52,683 bases of DNA from Bacillota bacterium. GTDB lineage: Bacteria; Bacillota; Clostridia; Tissierellales; Tissierellaceae. The stretch lies in contig JAUWAD010000003.1 in NCBI GenBank assembly GCA_030602225.1, forward strand, positions 1 to 52,683. Direction: 5' to 3'. Positions 7,424 through 17,183 of the stretch are shown piece after piece. Each line of letters opens with the position of its first letter. Positions within the stretch are counted from its first letter, which is position 1. The notes under the pieces were generated by a model. The model was given only the letters and a program-made list of their open reading frames with translations. It did not search any database and was not told where the DNA came from. The translations under genes were made by a program, and so were the position numbers.

Positions 7424-9070
7424 TTATATCTGGTCTTCTAATCTAATCAATTGGTTTAGTGCTTCTTCCGGTAGTTTATCTCTTCCACCCTTAAAGGATT
7501 CCATGTGCTTTATAAACTCTTTTCTATAGGCAATTGAGTTTAACCACATTTCTTTGTACTTTTCGTCAAATTCTGGAGTAAACCCTTCAATATCAATTGT
7601 CTCTAAGTCTACGAAGTTGCCTAGTTTCTTAAATTTAGCCTCTCCTGTGGCAATGTCTTCAAGGATTTTCAATGTTACCTCTTTAGGTATCTTCCTGTCT
7701 ATGAAATGTCCTGTATTGAATATATAGCAATCCACATTTCTATCCTGGAAAAGAGCTTTGAATTTGTCATAATCATCCTTCAAAGGATACGTTCTGAAAG
7801 GATTTGCATAGGGTTCAATAACAAGGGCATTCATATCAACATTCTTAGCCAGTTTCTCTGCTGTGGACCTCTTTGTAGCAAGAGTTGCTCCCATTACTGA
7901 TGCAAGAATTGAATTATTTATCTTAATAACTGGAGGTAGTGTAGCATCCTTCATTAACCAGGCAATTGCATCCACCGGTTCATCTATCTTATTAACTCTA
8001 TTCTCTGCCCATAGCTTTGATTTTACTGCCCTTCCATTACCATTTCTAATATCCTCAGTGACTATGACCTTTCTTCCTTCATCATCCAAAGTAACTCCAC
8101 AGTTTTGTACAGTAAGCAAGTACTTATTAGATGGATGGGCTGTGGGATAATCTTGAGTCTTATCAAAATATGAAGGTTCCAGTGCTACAGAATACCCTTC
8201 TTTTGTTGAGATTATGTAAGCATCATCGTGTAATATTGTTATATCATATTTATCATCATGTTTTTCATGTGTAAGTGTTGACTTTCCAGATCCTGATAGT
8301 CCAAATACACCCATGGTGTATTTTCTTCCATCATTGAAATTGTATCTCTTCATCCCACCATGACAAGAAGCAAAACCATTTCTATTGGCTAGTCCCCATG
8401 CCAATGTCAAGGTGCCCTTCTTATGTTCTCCAAAATATCTCATTCCAAGTAACAATGCTGTATTATGTTCTGGATTAAATAGTGCTAACCCGTCTGGATG
8501 AGATGGAGGTAAATAATCTGGGTCTGAGAAAACATAAAGATCTCCCTCTGGATATTCTTTTGAATCCTTATACATTCTCATATACTCCTGAGTCAAGTAT
8601 TGGAAGTTCAGTAGCCATGAATACATTATGTTTTCATGTGTTTCTGGAATCAATAAATGAGCTCTCACCATAAAATCAGGATGTAAACCAATGACAACCT
8701 GTGCATGATAAAGTTTTTTATATCTAGATTGATAAACAGCTTCTCTGGCAATTGTTGCCATTTCAGATTCATTTACATTTTGCTCACCAATTATAACTCT
8801 AGCACCTGCAAATCTACCTGTTACAGCTCCATCGTTAAACAATAGTATCTTTGAGTCAGTTGATAATCCCAGTTCCTCTGGTCTATACACCGGCATATCA
8901 GTAACTATAGTCCCTGGTGAGTCCTTAGCCAGTTTATAAGCTTCGCTAATGGAGTTTACCCTTACAACATTGTTTCCATAAAATGCAGTTTCAATAGTGG
9001 TTCTCAAGCAATCAATTAAATGATTCGACTTGGTTAAATCCTCCGGTTTATAATTAGTTATTGTAGACAT
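7424..9070 (-). CDS. pckA: Phosphoenolpyruvate carboxykinase (ATP-type family), divergent
   Basis: This 548-residue enzyme should interconvert oxaloacetate plus ATP with PEP, CO2 and ADP. The kinase P-loop is GLSGSGKST at 257-265, followed by HDDAY at 281-285 in the position of the metal-binding aspartates. A C-terminal stretch CYIFNTGHFIDRKIPKE resembles the family's VNTGW region. Overall it is distant from the E. coli enzyme, whose P-loop reads GLSGTGKTT. A GGAGGGA ribosome site precedes the ATG. It stands alone with its own promoter and terminator. In an amino-acid fermenter it could run toward PEP or, as in some anaerobes, toward oxaloacetate. Confidence 0.78.
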   Translation of the reverse strand: MSTITNYKPEDLTKSNHLIDCLRTTIETAFYGNNVVRVNSISEAYKLAKDSPGTIVTDMPVYRPEELGLSTDSKILLFNDGAVTGRFAGARVIIGEQNVNESEMATIAREAVYQSRYKKLYHAQVVIGLHPDFMVRAHLLIPETHENIMYSWLLNFQYLTQEYMRMYKDSKEYPEGDLYVFSDPDYLPPSHPDGLALFNPEHNTALLLGMRYFGEHKKGTLTLAWGLANRNGFASCHGGMKRYNFNDGRKYTMGVFGLSGSGKSTLTHEKHDDKYDITILHDDAYIISTKEGYSVALEPSYFDKTQDYPTAHPSNKYLLTVQNCGVTLDDEGRKVIVTEDIRNGNGRAVKSKLWAENRVNKIDEPVDAIAWLMKDATLPPVIKINNSILASVMGATLATKRSTAEKLAKNVDMNALVIEPYANPFRTYPLKDDYDKFKALFQDRNVDCYIFNTGHFIDRKIPKEVTLKILEDIATGEAKFKKLGNFVDLETIDIEGFTPEFDEKYKEMWLNSIAYRKEFIKHMESFKGGRDKLPEEALNQLIRLEDQI

Positions 9071-9105
9071 GTCTTCCCTCCAATATTTTCCTTATAACAC
9101 TGACT

Positions 9106-9133
9106 ATTATAACATAACTGGAAATTAGTTCAA
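9106..9133 (-). promoter_or_regulatory. Promoter of pckA
   Basis: The -35 box TTGAAC (9128-9133) and -10 box TATAAT (9106-9111) are 16 bases apart, and TGT directly before TATAAT gives an extended -10. It lies 36 bases before the pckA start. Confidence 0.65.
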
Positions 9134-9180
9134 GGCAATATAATGGCAAATTTCATAAATGTTACATACTATTAAGCAAA

Positions 9181-9209
9181 TAATCCATCCCACATCATAG
9201 GATGGATTA
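9181..9209 (-). terminator. Terminator after topB
   Basis: TAATCCATCC (9181-9190) pairs with GGATGGATTA (9200-9209). The T-tract that follows on the minus strand is weak (TTTGCTTAAT), but the hairpin lies directly after the topB stop codon. Confidence 0.6.
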
Positions 9210-9212
9210 CTC

Positions 9213-11372
9213 TTAAAATTTTAGTTTAGACAATTGATCAGCTAGAGTGTTGTTTATACTATCATCAATCTTTTCCTGCTTCTTAAGATAACTTTGAACT
9301 TCCTTTTTCCCAAGCTTGTTTTTCTCTTCCTTCTTTCTGTTTTCAAAGGTGGATAGCTTTTCTCTATAGCCACAGCTACAGGAGAATATCCTTCCTTCTC
9401 CTTCACCTGTAAGTTCCATCTTCTTTTTACAGTTTGGACATCGTGCGTTTGTTAATGTGGAAATACTCTTTCTATATCCGCATTCTCTATCCTGGCATAC
9501 ATATGATTTTCCCCTTTTGGTCTTTGCTTCAAGTAGAAACTTGTCACAATCAGGGCATTTTATCCTTGTTATATTGTCATGTTTAAAAGTTGCATCACTC
9601 TTCTTTATTTCCTCAACAACCAATTTGGTATATGATTTAATATCCTTGATAAAATCTTCCTTCTTAACTTTCCCAGCTTCAATCTCCTTCAACTTTTTTT
9701 CCCAAGTTGCAGTTAATTCTGGTGATTTCAAATCTTCTGGAGCTAACTCAAGTAGTTGTTTTCCTTTACCAGTTATGATTACTTCCTTTCCTCTTTGTTC
9801 AATAAGAAAACTCTTATATAGCTTATCAATAATATCAGCTCTTGTAGCTACAGTTCCAATACCACCAGTTTCCGAGATTATTTCTTTTAGTTCTTTCGAT
9901 GCATCACCCATGAACTTAACAGGATTTTCCATTGCTTGTAATAGAGTTCCTTCATTAAACCTACTAGGTGGGCTAGTTTTACCTTCAGTTTCACTTATTG
10001 ATTTTACTCTAAGCTTATCATTTACCTTTAGTTCTGGTAATAAGTTATGTTTTTCTTCATCACTTGTATTCAAAGTCTTCTTAAATCCAACTTCTTTAAC
10101 TATCTTGCCTTTAGTAATAAATATTTGATCATTAATTCTTACCTTAATTGTTGTCTCCTCATACTCATAGGGAGGATAAAATACACTAATGAAGCTTCTT
10201 GCCACAAGATCAAATACTTTTCTTTCCTTGTCACTTAATTCATTTAGTCTAAGGGGCTCTTCTGTGGGGATAATGGCATGATGATCACTTACCTTTTTAT
10301 TATCTACAAAGTGTTTAATTTCAGTTATATTAACCTTTAGTAATGGCTGGATCAAATCTTTATAGCTTCCAGTATTTATAGCTCTAAGTCTATCTTTAAG
10401 GGTATCTATCATATCAGATGTTAAATATTTTGAATCAGTCCTTGGATATGTTAAGACTTTGTGTTGTTCATATAGTTTTTGCATTATTGAAAGGGTCTCT
10501 TTAGGAGAATAACCAAATCTTTGATTTGCATCTCTTTGAAGTGTGGTTAAATCATATAATTCTTTTGGATATTCCTTTTTATTTTTCTTATCTACTGATA
10601 TCACTTTGCCTTCTAAACCTTTAATGCTGTTTTTAACAGAATCTCTTAGTTCTTTATTAAACGTTTTTGTATCATTAGATTTAGGATCTATCCAAAGGCC
10701 TGAAAAACCTTCAAAATCAACCTTAATTCCAAAGTATGACTTTGGAATAAAACGTCTAATCTCCTCTTCCCTTTGCTGAATAATAGCCAATGTGGGAGTT
10801 TGTACCCTTCCCAAGGACAAAGGTGTATTATGTTTAATAGTAAGGGCTCTTGTGGCATTTATACCCACAAGCCAATCAGCCTCTGCTCTTGCCTGTGCTG
10901 AATTGTAAAGATTCAAGTATTTATTGCCATCTTGCAGTTTAGAAAAGCCATCTTTTATTGCCTTCTCAGTCACTGAGGAAATCCATAGTCTCTTTATGGG
11001 TTTCTTTGCCTTTGCTAATTCAATTATCCATCTAGCTACCAGCTCACCTTCTCTTCCAGCATCTGTAGCTATTATTATCTCAGTTATATCCTTTCTTTCT
11101 ATCAGTTCCTTTACAGTGAAGAACTGCTTCTTACTATTCTTGATTATGTAAAGTCTCACCCTTTCTGGAATCATGGGTAGATCGTCCATATTCCAGGTTG
11201 CATAGCTTTTACTGTATTCTTCAGGATCTGCCAATGTAACCAGATGTCCTAAAGCCCAAGTTACAATATAGTTATTTCCTTCAATATAACCATTTCTGTT
11301 TTGAGAAGCACCAATGGCTTTGCTAATGTCTTTTGCTACAGAAGGCTTTTCAGCCAAAACTAATCTTTTCAT
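9213..11372 (-). CDS. topB: DNA topoisomerase III
   Basis: This 719-residue type IA topoisomerase relaxes or decatenates DNA through a tyrosine-DNA link. The N-terminal Toprim domain begins MKRLVLAEKPSVAKDI and has ATDAGREGE around 102-110. The catalytic tyrosine is in YPRTDS near residue 309. Two CxxC zinc-ribbon-like units follow after about residue 610. An upstream in-frame start would add 28 residues reading into the preceding gene; the ATG at 11372 has AAAGGAAA and matches the family N-terminus. It is the last gene of the MATE, ABC-F, topB run, starting 13 bases after ABC-F ends. Confidence 0.95.
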   Translation of the reverse strand: MKRLVLAEKPSVAKDISKAIGASQNRNGYIEGNNYIVTWALGHLVTLADPEEYSKSYATWNMDDLPMIPERVRLYIIKNSKKQFFTVKELIERKDITEIIIATDAGREGELVARWIIELAKAKKPIKRLWISSVTEKAIKDGFSKLQDGNKYLNLYNSAQARAEADWLVGINATRALTIKHNTPLSLGRVQTPTLAIIQQREEEIRRFIPKSYFGIKVDFEGFSGLWIDPKSNDTKTFNKELRDSVKNSIKGLEGKVISVDKKNKKEYPKELYDLTTLQRDANQRFGYSPKETLSIMQKLYEQHKVLTYPRTDSKYLTSDMIDTLKDRLRAINTGSYKDLIQPLLKVNITEIKHFVDNKKVSDHHAIIPTEEPLRLNELSDKERKVFDLVARSFISVFYPPYEYEETTIKVRINDQIFITKGKIVKEVGFKKTLNTSDEEKHNLLPELKVNDKLRVKSISETEGKTSPPSRFNEGTLLQAMENPVKFMGDASKELKEIISETGGIGTVATRADIIDKLYKSFLIEQRGKEVIITGKGKQLLELAPEDLKSPELTATWEKKLKEIEAGKVKKEDFIKDIKSYTKLVVEEIKKSDATFKHDNITRIKCPDCDKFLLEAKTKRGKSYVCQDRECGYRKSISTLTNARCPNCKKKMELTGEGEGRIFSCSCGYREKLSTFENRKKEEKNKLGKKEVQSYLKKQEKIDDSINNTLADQLSKLKF

Positions 11373-11385
11373 ATGATTTCCTTTC

Positions 11386-13254
11386 TTATTGGGTGCTTTT
11401 CTCAATCTCTTCTGATTTTTGAGAGAGAAATACCCATCTTTCCATCTTCTCTTCAAGGGCTATCTCAAGTTCCTTTTTATCATCCATAAGTTTTTCCAAT
11501 TTTGAATACTCAGTGGAGTGAAGTATCATTTTTTCTTCTATTTCTTCTATTCTTTTCTCCAAAAATGAAATATCCCCTTCTATGCTCTCCCATTCCCTTT
11601 TTTCATTAAAAGTAAACTTTATCTTACTAGACTTCTCTCTATCCTTTTTAAAGGTTTCTTTCTTTTCTTCTTTTTCTTCCTCCTGATGATTATCCCTAAA
11701 GTACTGATAATTACCAGTAAATTCCTTTACTTGTCCATTACCCAGAACATAAACCTTATTAACCAGTTTATCCAAAAGATACCTATCATGGGAAACAATA
11801 ATAACAGGACCTGGAAATTCATCAATGTAATCTTCTAACACCTGAAGAGTTTCTATGTCCAAATCATTGGTAGGTTCATCTAGAAACAATACATTTGGAG
11901 ATTCCATAAGTATTCTCAACAAATACAATCTACGTTTCTCTCCCCCTGATAGCTTATTAAGAGGTGTATATTGTTCAGATCGGGGAAACATAAATCTTTC
12001 CATCATTGTAGAAGCGGAAATCCTATCTCCTAAATCTGTCAGGATAAACTCTCCACCTTCTTTTATATAATCAATAGCTCTTTGATCCTTATCCAAAAAA
12101 GGCGTTTCTTGTCTGAAAAATCCAATCTTAACAGTTTCGCCTATACTTAAACTCCCATCAGTAGGTTGTATTTCTCCACTAAGGAGTTTTAGAAAAGTTG
12201 TCTTCCCACTTCCGTTTTCTCCTAATATTCCTATTCTATCCTCCCTGGTTATTGCATACGAAAAATTATTAATCAGTATTTTGTCTTCATATTTAAATGA
12301 TGCACCATCTGCCTCAATTATTTTCTTACCCAGTCTAGAACTTCCTACAGTGATATCCAACTCTTCACTCCTTGATTCCACAGTTGCTTCTTCAAGTTTT
12401 TCAAACCTTTGAATTCTAGCCTTTTGCTTAGTACTCCTTGCCTTTGCACCTTGTCGCATCCATTCAAGTTCTTTCTTATATAGTGCTTTTAACTTATTTT
12501 CCTCAGCCATCAGGAGCTCTTCTCTCTCCAACTTCTTTTCCATAAAGTAGCTATAATTGCCCTTATAGGTGTAAAGGTTTCCTCCATCAAGTTGAAATAT
12601 TACATTAGTGACCCTATCAAGAAAGTATCTATCGTGGGTAACCATTATCAATGCACCTTTTCTATTTGCCAATACTTCCTCCAACCATTCTATGGTATTG
12701 TTATCCAAATGGTTGGTAGGTTCGTCAAGAATCAATAGATCAGTAGGTTGAATTAATGCTGAAGCTAAAGCAATCCTCTTCTTCTGCCCACCTGATAAAT
12801 TCTTTATCTTCTGGTTATAATCAAATATCTTTAGTTTCGTAAGAATTGATTTTGCATCAGCCTCCAGTGCCCAACCATCTATATCATCCATCTTTGTGGA
12901 GATCCTGATTATTTCCTTTTCATCTATATTTAGTGAATTAATTAAATATTCATACTCCCTTAGAACTTCAAGTTTTTTCCCATGTCCCCTAAACACTTGA
13001 TCTAACACTGTGGATTCTGGATCAAACTCAGGATTTTGAGGAAGATAACCTATTGTTAGATCGTTGGATTTTATTATTCTTCCTGAGTCTATCTCATCAA
13101 CTCCAGCTAGTACTTTCAATAATGTAGTTTTTCCTGTGCCATTTACTCCAATTAATCCAATCTTATCGCCTTCATTAATTCCAAAGGTTATATTTTGGAC
13201 TAAAGGTTTCTCCACATAGGATTTTGATATATTTTCTGCTGTAAGTAATACCAT
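11386..13254 (-). CDS. ABC-F family ATPase, Uup-like
   Basis: This 622-residue soluble protein has two ABC ATPase domains. The first has GVNGTGKTT near 37-45 and LSGGQKKR near 154. The second has GENGSGKTT near 343 and LSGGEKRR near 438. A charged linker joins them, and a glutamate/lysine-rich coiled coil follows from about residue 545. No membrane segments are present. That architecture marks ABC-F proteins acting on ribosomes or, for Uup, in DNA-related processes. AAAGGAG lies before the ATG, just after the MATE stop codon. Whether it is a housekeeping Uup or an antibiotic-protection type is not certain; the C-terminal coiled coil favours Uup. Confidence 0.87.
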   Translation of the reverse strand: MVLLTAENISKSYVEKPLVQNITFGINEGDKIGLIGVNGTGKTTLLKVLAGVDEIDSGRIIKSNDLTIGYLPQNPEFDPESTVLDQVFRGHGKKLEVLREYEYLINSLNIDEKEIIRISTKMDDIDGWALEADAKSILTKLKIFDYNQKIKNLSGGQKKRIALASALIQPTDLLILDEPTNHLDNNTIEWLEEVLANRKGALIMVTHDRYFLDRVTNVIFQLDGGNLYTYKGNYSYFMEKKLEREELLMAEENKLKALYKKELEWMRQGAKARSTKQKARIQRFEKLEEATVESRSEELDITVGSSRLGKKIIEADGASFKYEDKILINNFSYAITREDRIGILGENGSGKTTFLKLLSGEIQPTDGSLSIGETVKIGFFRQETPFLDKDQRAIDYIKEGGEFILTDLGDRISASTMMERFMFPRSEQYTPLNKLSGGEKRRLYLLRILMESPNVLFLDEPTNDLDIETLQVLEDYIDEFPGPVIIVSHDRYLLDKLVNKVYVLGNGQVKEFTGNYQYFRDNHQEEEKEEKKETFKKDREKSSKIKFTFNEKREWESIEGDISFLEKRIEEIEEKMILHSTEYSKLEKLMDDKKELEIALEEKMERWVFLSQKSEEIEKSTQ

Positions 13255-13268
13255 AACAATTGCTCCTT

Positions 13269-14633
13269 TTATCTTGTGGAATGGATGATTTTTTCACTCC
13301 ATCCACCCTTTTTAAATATAAATAAACCGTATAGCACTACGATTAAATTACTAAAACTCATTGAAAACCAAATTCCAGATGGTCCAATATTAGTTAAATA
13401 CTTGAATAATAATATCATTGGAATTCTAACAAGCCATAATCTTCCAATCTCCATGGCCATGGAGTACTTGGTATGTCCAGAGCCTTGGAATACCCCCTGG
13501 AATACACTAAACATACCCATTAACGGCATGGAAAACGCTATGAAAGCCATATAATTTATACCCTGAGCTATTACTTCTGGATCATCCTTGGATTGTATAA
13601 AGAAATTAACAACTGGTTCATTAAAAATTAGCATTAGGGAACATCCAATAATACCCATAGATAAGGTTAATGTACTTGCCTTTCTAAAGGATTCCTTAAC
13701 CCTGTCATATTGATTAGCACCAATATTTTGTCCAACCACAGCTGTAAGAGCAGCTCCTATCCCCATTGCTGGTTGCATAATTAGGGAAGTGACTCTGTTT
13801 ACCATTCCAAAAGCTGCCATTGTTGCAGTGCCATAAGAAACTATGAATCCATTTAGAATAATAAACCCAAAAGCAGCTCCAGATTGTCCAATTGTTGCAG
13901 GAAGTCCTATTTTTACAATCTTACCTATTATCTCCTTATCAAACTTGAAGTCTTTAAAGTCAGGTCTTATTATGTTATCCTTGCTTAAGATAAGTTTTAA
14001 TCCATATACTGCAAGTAAAGCTCTTGATACAAATGTAGCCCATGCTGCACCTGCTATTCCCCAGTTAAAGGTAAATATGAAAATGGGATCAAGAACTATA
14101 TTTATCAAAGCTGATACTCCACTAAGTACTGTTGGTGTTACTGTATCCCCCAATGCATTTTTCATGGAGTTAATATTGAAGAACAGGAATATAAAAGGAA
14201 GTTCCAAAAAAGTAATTCTCAAGTATATATTTCCATAATTAAGAATATCTCCAGTTCCTCCCATAGCTCTAATAATCACAGGGCTCAGAATAAAACCCAC
14301 TATTGAAAAAACCACAGATAATATAAGGGATATTACAATCAATTGTGCAGAATACCTCTTTGCTTCCTCCTCGTCTTCTCCTCCAATAAGCTGAGACAGT
14401 ATTGAGGTTCCAGCTACGCTCATTCCTATTCCTAGAGCAATAAAAAGAAAGTTCACTGGAAATACAAAGGATGTGGCTGCAAAGTGAACAGACGATAACT
14501 TACTAACCCAAATACCATCTACAAGATTGTACATGGTTTGAATAATACTATTTATCATTATAGGTACGGACAATGTCAATAGTACCTTATACATGTTTCC
14601 ATTTAGAATTAATTCCTTCTTACTACCCTTCAA
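13269..14633 (-). CDS. MATE family efflux transporter (second copy)
   Basis: This 454-residue protein has about twelve membrane segments with MATE features: LTLSVPIMINSIIQTMYNLVD at the N-terminus, NSMKNALGDTVTP near residue 160, and VVGQNIGANQYDRVKESF in the C-terminal half. It starts with TTG, supported by AGGAGG seven bases upstream. It is the first gene of an apparent operon with ABC-F and topB. It is clearly different in sequence from the MATE at 4.5-5.9 kb, so this is not a recent duplication. Substrate is unknown. Confidence 0.88.
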   Translation of the reverse strand: MKGSKKELILNGNMYKVLLTLSVPIMINSIIQTMYNLVDGIWVSKLSSVHFAATSFVFPVNFLFIALGIGMSVAGTSILSQLIGGEDEEEAKRYSAQLIVISLILSVVFSIVGFILSPVIIRAMGGTGDILNYGNIYLRITFLELPFIFLFFNINSMKNALGDTVTPTVLSGVSALINIVLDPIFIFTFNWGIAGAAWATFVSRALLAVYGLKLILSKDNIIRPDFKDFKFDKEIIGKIVKIGLPATIGQSGAAFGFIILNGFIVSYGTATMAAFGMVNRVTSLIMQPAMGIGAALTAVVGQNIGANQYDRVKESFRKASTLTLSMGIIGCSLMLIFNEPVVNFFIQSKDDPEVIAQGINYMAFIAFSMPLMGMFSVFQGVFQGSGHTKYSMAMEIGRLWLVRIPMILLFKYLTNIGPSGIWFSMSFSNLIVVLYGLFIFKKGGWSEKIIHSTR

Positions 14634-14701
14634 GGTATTTCCTCCTAATGTATATTTCGGGTTCCTAAGCTATTATACCAATAAGTCATACAAATTAGAA
14701 G

Positions 14702-14734
14702 AAAAAAAACAGCCTGATATTGATCAAGCTGTTT
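14702..14734 (-). terminator. Terminator of the grd/ykvI operon
   Basis: AAACAGC (14707-14713) pairs with GCTGTTT (14728-14734), with further pairing inside. The minus strand continues into an eight-base T run. It lies four bases past the ykvI stop codon. Confidence 0.9.
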
Positions 14735-14738
14735 AAGG

Positions 14739-15818
14739 CTACTTATTTAGTACTGAGACTCTAACTCGTTTTACTATCATAAAACCAAGTAATAAGATTC
14801 CCACATAACCATTTATTACATAAATTATATTTACCAAAGTATCAAAAGGAACTCTAAGTCCAATAAATACGCCTATTACCGCAAGAACTACTGTTAGTAA
14901 TCTAAATCTATTGGTCTTCTCTTCTGCAAATCTTGCAACAACTTGCCACAGTAATGGTACTGATGTTGTATAAATTCCTGCAACAACTATAAATGAAAAT
15001 ACTATTGCAAGCATTGGTGATATATTTTCAGCAAGTATCAAAGAAGGAACCATAGTTCCTGCCAATTGACCTATGTTTGCCATAATACCTAGGGTAATTA
15101 TTACAAGACCAACGCTAAACCCTAAAGCTCCAAAGCTTGAACCCATCAGTGCTTCTCTTTTACTTATGGAGGTTTTACCCATTGCTGCCATAAATGCTGC
15201 TAACCAGAGCATGCAAAATCCAACATATGAGCCAGCTGCATAAAACCAATTTGTTGATGCCCTTTTCATGGTTAACTCTGGAATAATATCGTTTGCGGCA
15301 GCTATTCCAGATGGATTTTTTAGAATTGCTGATATACCTAAAAAAATTGTAAGTACTACTATTGCAGGACCAATCTTACCAATTATATCAACTATTCTTC
15401 CCAATCCAAATATTACAGTGGACACAGCCAATATCCCAATCATTATCCCACCAAATGAAACTGGAAGTCCATATTGTTGATTTATTGTTGCTCCTGCTCC
15501 ACCTATCATTACGATAAATGACATATAAATAAATGCGATTGAGAAATAGTCATAGAATGTTCCAATGACATTACCACAGTAATACCTGTATATGTCATTC
15601 CCCTTCTCAAATCTCATCTGCTGACCTGTAAGAATGAAATCAGCACCTACATACAGGAATAATAAGAAAACAACAAGCACACCTAATATTCCACTTAAAC
15701 CATAACCACTAAAGTATTGAAGTACCTCCTGGCCTGTAGCAAAACCAGAGCCAATTAAAAATGCTATGAATGCTCCAGCATAAGATATTACTTTGCTCCA
15801 TCTAACATCTTTTCCCAT
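14739..15818 (-). CDS. YkvI family membrane protein, probable transporter
   Basis: The 359-residue protein has about ten hydrophobic segments and begins with VISYAGAFIAFLIGSGFATG, a GSGFATG turn typical of YkvI proteins, which are distant relatives of amino-acid/sodium symporters. Two ATGs are available. AGGAG ends one base before the first (15824) but seven bases before the second (15818), so MGKDVRW is taken as the start. It is the last gene after grdX, grdE and grdB, which suggests uptake of the reductase substrate (glycine, sarcosine or betaine) or export of a product. That link is inferred from position only. Confidence 0.8.
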   Translation of the reverse strand: MGKDVRWSKVISYAGAFIAFLIGSGFATGQEVLQYFSGYGLSGILGVLVVFLLFLYVGADFILTGQQMRFEKGNDIYRYYCGNVIGTFYDYFSIAFIYMSFIVMIGGAGATINQQYGLPVSFGGIMIGILAVSTVIFGLGRIVDIIGKIGPAIVVLTIFLGISAILKNPSGIAAANDIIPELTMKRASTNWFYAAGSYVGFCMLWLAAFMAAMGKTSISKREALMGSSFGALGFSVGLVIITLGIMANIGQLAGTMVPSLILAENISPMLAIVFSFIVVAGIYTTSVPLLWQVVARFAEEKTNRFRLLTVVLAVIGVFIGLRVPFDTLVNIIYVINGYVGILLLGFMIVKRVRVSVLNK

Positions 15819-15843
15819 ATCCATGCTCCTATCTTTTTAATTT

Positions 15844-15865
15844 TCCGGGAGATTTCTCTCCCGGA
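15844..15865 (-). other. GC-rich hairpin between grdB and ykvI
   Basis: TCCGGGAGA (15844-15852) pairs with TCTCCCGGA (15857-15865) around a four-base loop. No good T-tract follows on the minus strand, so it looks more like an mRNA stability or processing element separating reductase from transporter message than a strong terminator. Confidence 0.55.
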
Positions 15866-15870
15866 TTTAG

Positions 15871-17169
15871 TTAGAAGTACTCTACCCCTGAAACTTCAGT
15901 AGTCAATGCAGTCAGTGCTCTCTTAACAAGTTTCTCTCTTAAGTCTAGTTCAACATTTTCAGACAATGTTGGATTCCCTACTGGGTATGGAATAGCAATT
16001 GTTGGAACAATTCTGTTTGCTCCTACTGACTCAGAAATAGTTGTAATAGTTGACATGTGTACTATAGGAATGCCATATCTTTCAATTTCCTTTACCATCG
16101 TTGCACCGCAACGAGTACAGGTGCCTCAGGTGGATGTTAGTATAGCTCCATCTACTCCAGCTTCTTTAAGTTCTTTTCCTATTTCAACACCAAAGGTAAT
16201 GGAATTTCCAACTGATGTCCCAGTACCAGTCGTTGTATAGAAGTACTGGTATATTTCTCCTATTTCCCCATCCTTCTCGTATTTTTTCAATACATCAAGG
16301 GGAGCAACTCTATCTGGAAACTCATTAGCATACACTGGGTCATAACCACCATGGATAGTGTAGTATCCACCCTTTAAGCTATCAATATCTTTAATATTGT
16401 ACTTACCCCATTTTTGTGCACTTGCTGATTGAATTCTATCTGGATTTCCTTTTGGAACTATTCCACCACTGGTAATCAAAGCAATCTTAGCCTTCTTAAT
16501 GTCCTTAATTGCAGCAGCTGGTTCAACCTTGTCAAAAACAGGCATTGGTAATTCGGTTTCAAAAGCTTCACCTTTTAGTCTCGCGACCAACATCTTAACC
16601 GCTCTTTCAGAACCTCTTTCATCTGCAAACACAGTAAGTCTCTTTCCTTGAGGGAAGTAACCTTCATCCTGTGGTAAACCCAATTCTTCTTTATTAAGTA
16701 ATTTCTTGGTGATTTTTGCCATAACTGGTAGAGCATTTCTCATTCCTGCTGCAGAATCACTTACTTCAACTACGATAGCTTTTGCTTTACAGTGATCAAC
16801 AGCTGGATTCTCCTTATACATACCTGTAACAACTGGTATGCCAAGTTCGTCAACTACGTAATTTGCAACACCAGCACAAGCCATACCGTATCTTCCTGCA
16901 TTAAACGCAGGGCCAGCTACTACTATATCTGGATTTACTTCGCTTACTGCATCTATTATAAACTTAAGTGCTTCTTCTTCATGTTCATTAAAGTAGTTAT
17001 CACCACAGATTAGGGTTGCTACAACTTCTGCTTCTCCACCTAATAGCTGCTCAAATCCCAATGCTGGTCCTACTTTTTCCATTTTCAATATAGGTTTTAT
17101 ATCCGCTTTTTCTTCTCCACCTATTTGACCAAAGAATTGATTAACATAATACAATACTTTATAAGTCAT
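15871..17169 (-). CDS. grdB: Glycine/sarcosine/betaine reductase component B, selenoprotein subunit (GrdB family)
   Basis: The gene is read as 432 residues through an in-frame TGA at 16126-16128 that encodes selenocysteine 348. The context is ILTST-U-GTCTRCGATMVKE, the conserved GrdB active site, with a cysteine three residues later (U-x2-C). Component B binds the amino acid and passes the carboxymethyl group to selenoprotein A. The N-terminus YKVLYYVNQFFGQIGGEE and the length match GrdB and its paralogues GrdF and GrdH. An ordinary gene caller splits it into a 347-residue front and a 75-residue tail. GAGGAGG precedes the ATG, and grdE ends 14 bases upstream. Which of the three substrates it uses cannot be decided from this window. 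Confidence 0.93.
16099..16128 (-). promoter_or_regulatory. Selenocysteine UGA and candidate bacterial SECIS
   Basis: Directly after the UGA the minus strand can form GCACC (16120-16124) with GGTGC (16103-16107) around a 12-base loop, or alternatively CGTTGC (16108-16113) with GCAACG (16099-16104) around GGT. Bacterial SECIS hairpins lie just 3' of the UGA and recruit SelB. The two stems overlap, so only one can form at a time. Confidence 0.7.
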
Positions 17170-17183
17170 CTTATTCCCTCCTC

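Noticed and set aside
9457-10128. A 223-codon plus-strand open frame opposite topB
   Set aside because: It lies wholly antisense to a clear topoisomerase III, has a serine/leucine-rich composition typical of reverse-strand reading, and lacks a convincing ribosome site.
14739-15824. First ATG at 15824 as the ykvI start
   Set aside because: The only ribosome site is one base from that ATG but seven from the ATG at 15818.
15871-16098. A separate 75-residue gene downstream of a truncated grdB
   Set aside because: It is the in-frame continuation of GrdB after the selenocysteine codon; nine conserved codons, including the redox cysteine, lie between the TGA and its first ATG.
16126-17169. grdB as a pseudogene with a premature stop
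   Set aside because: The TGA lies exactly at the conserved selenocysteine position with a hairpin after it, and the downstream frame is intact.
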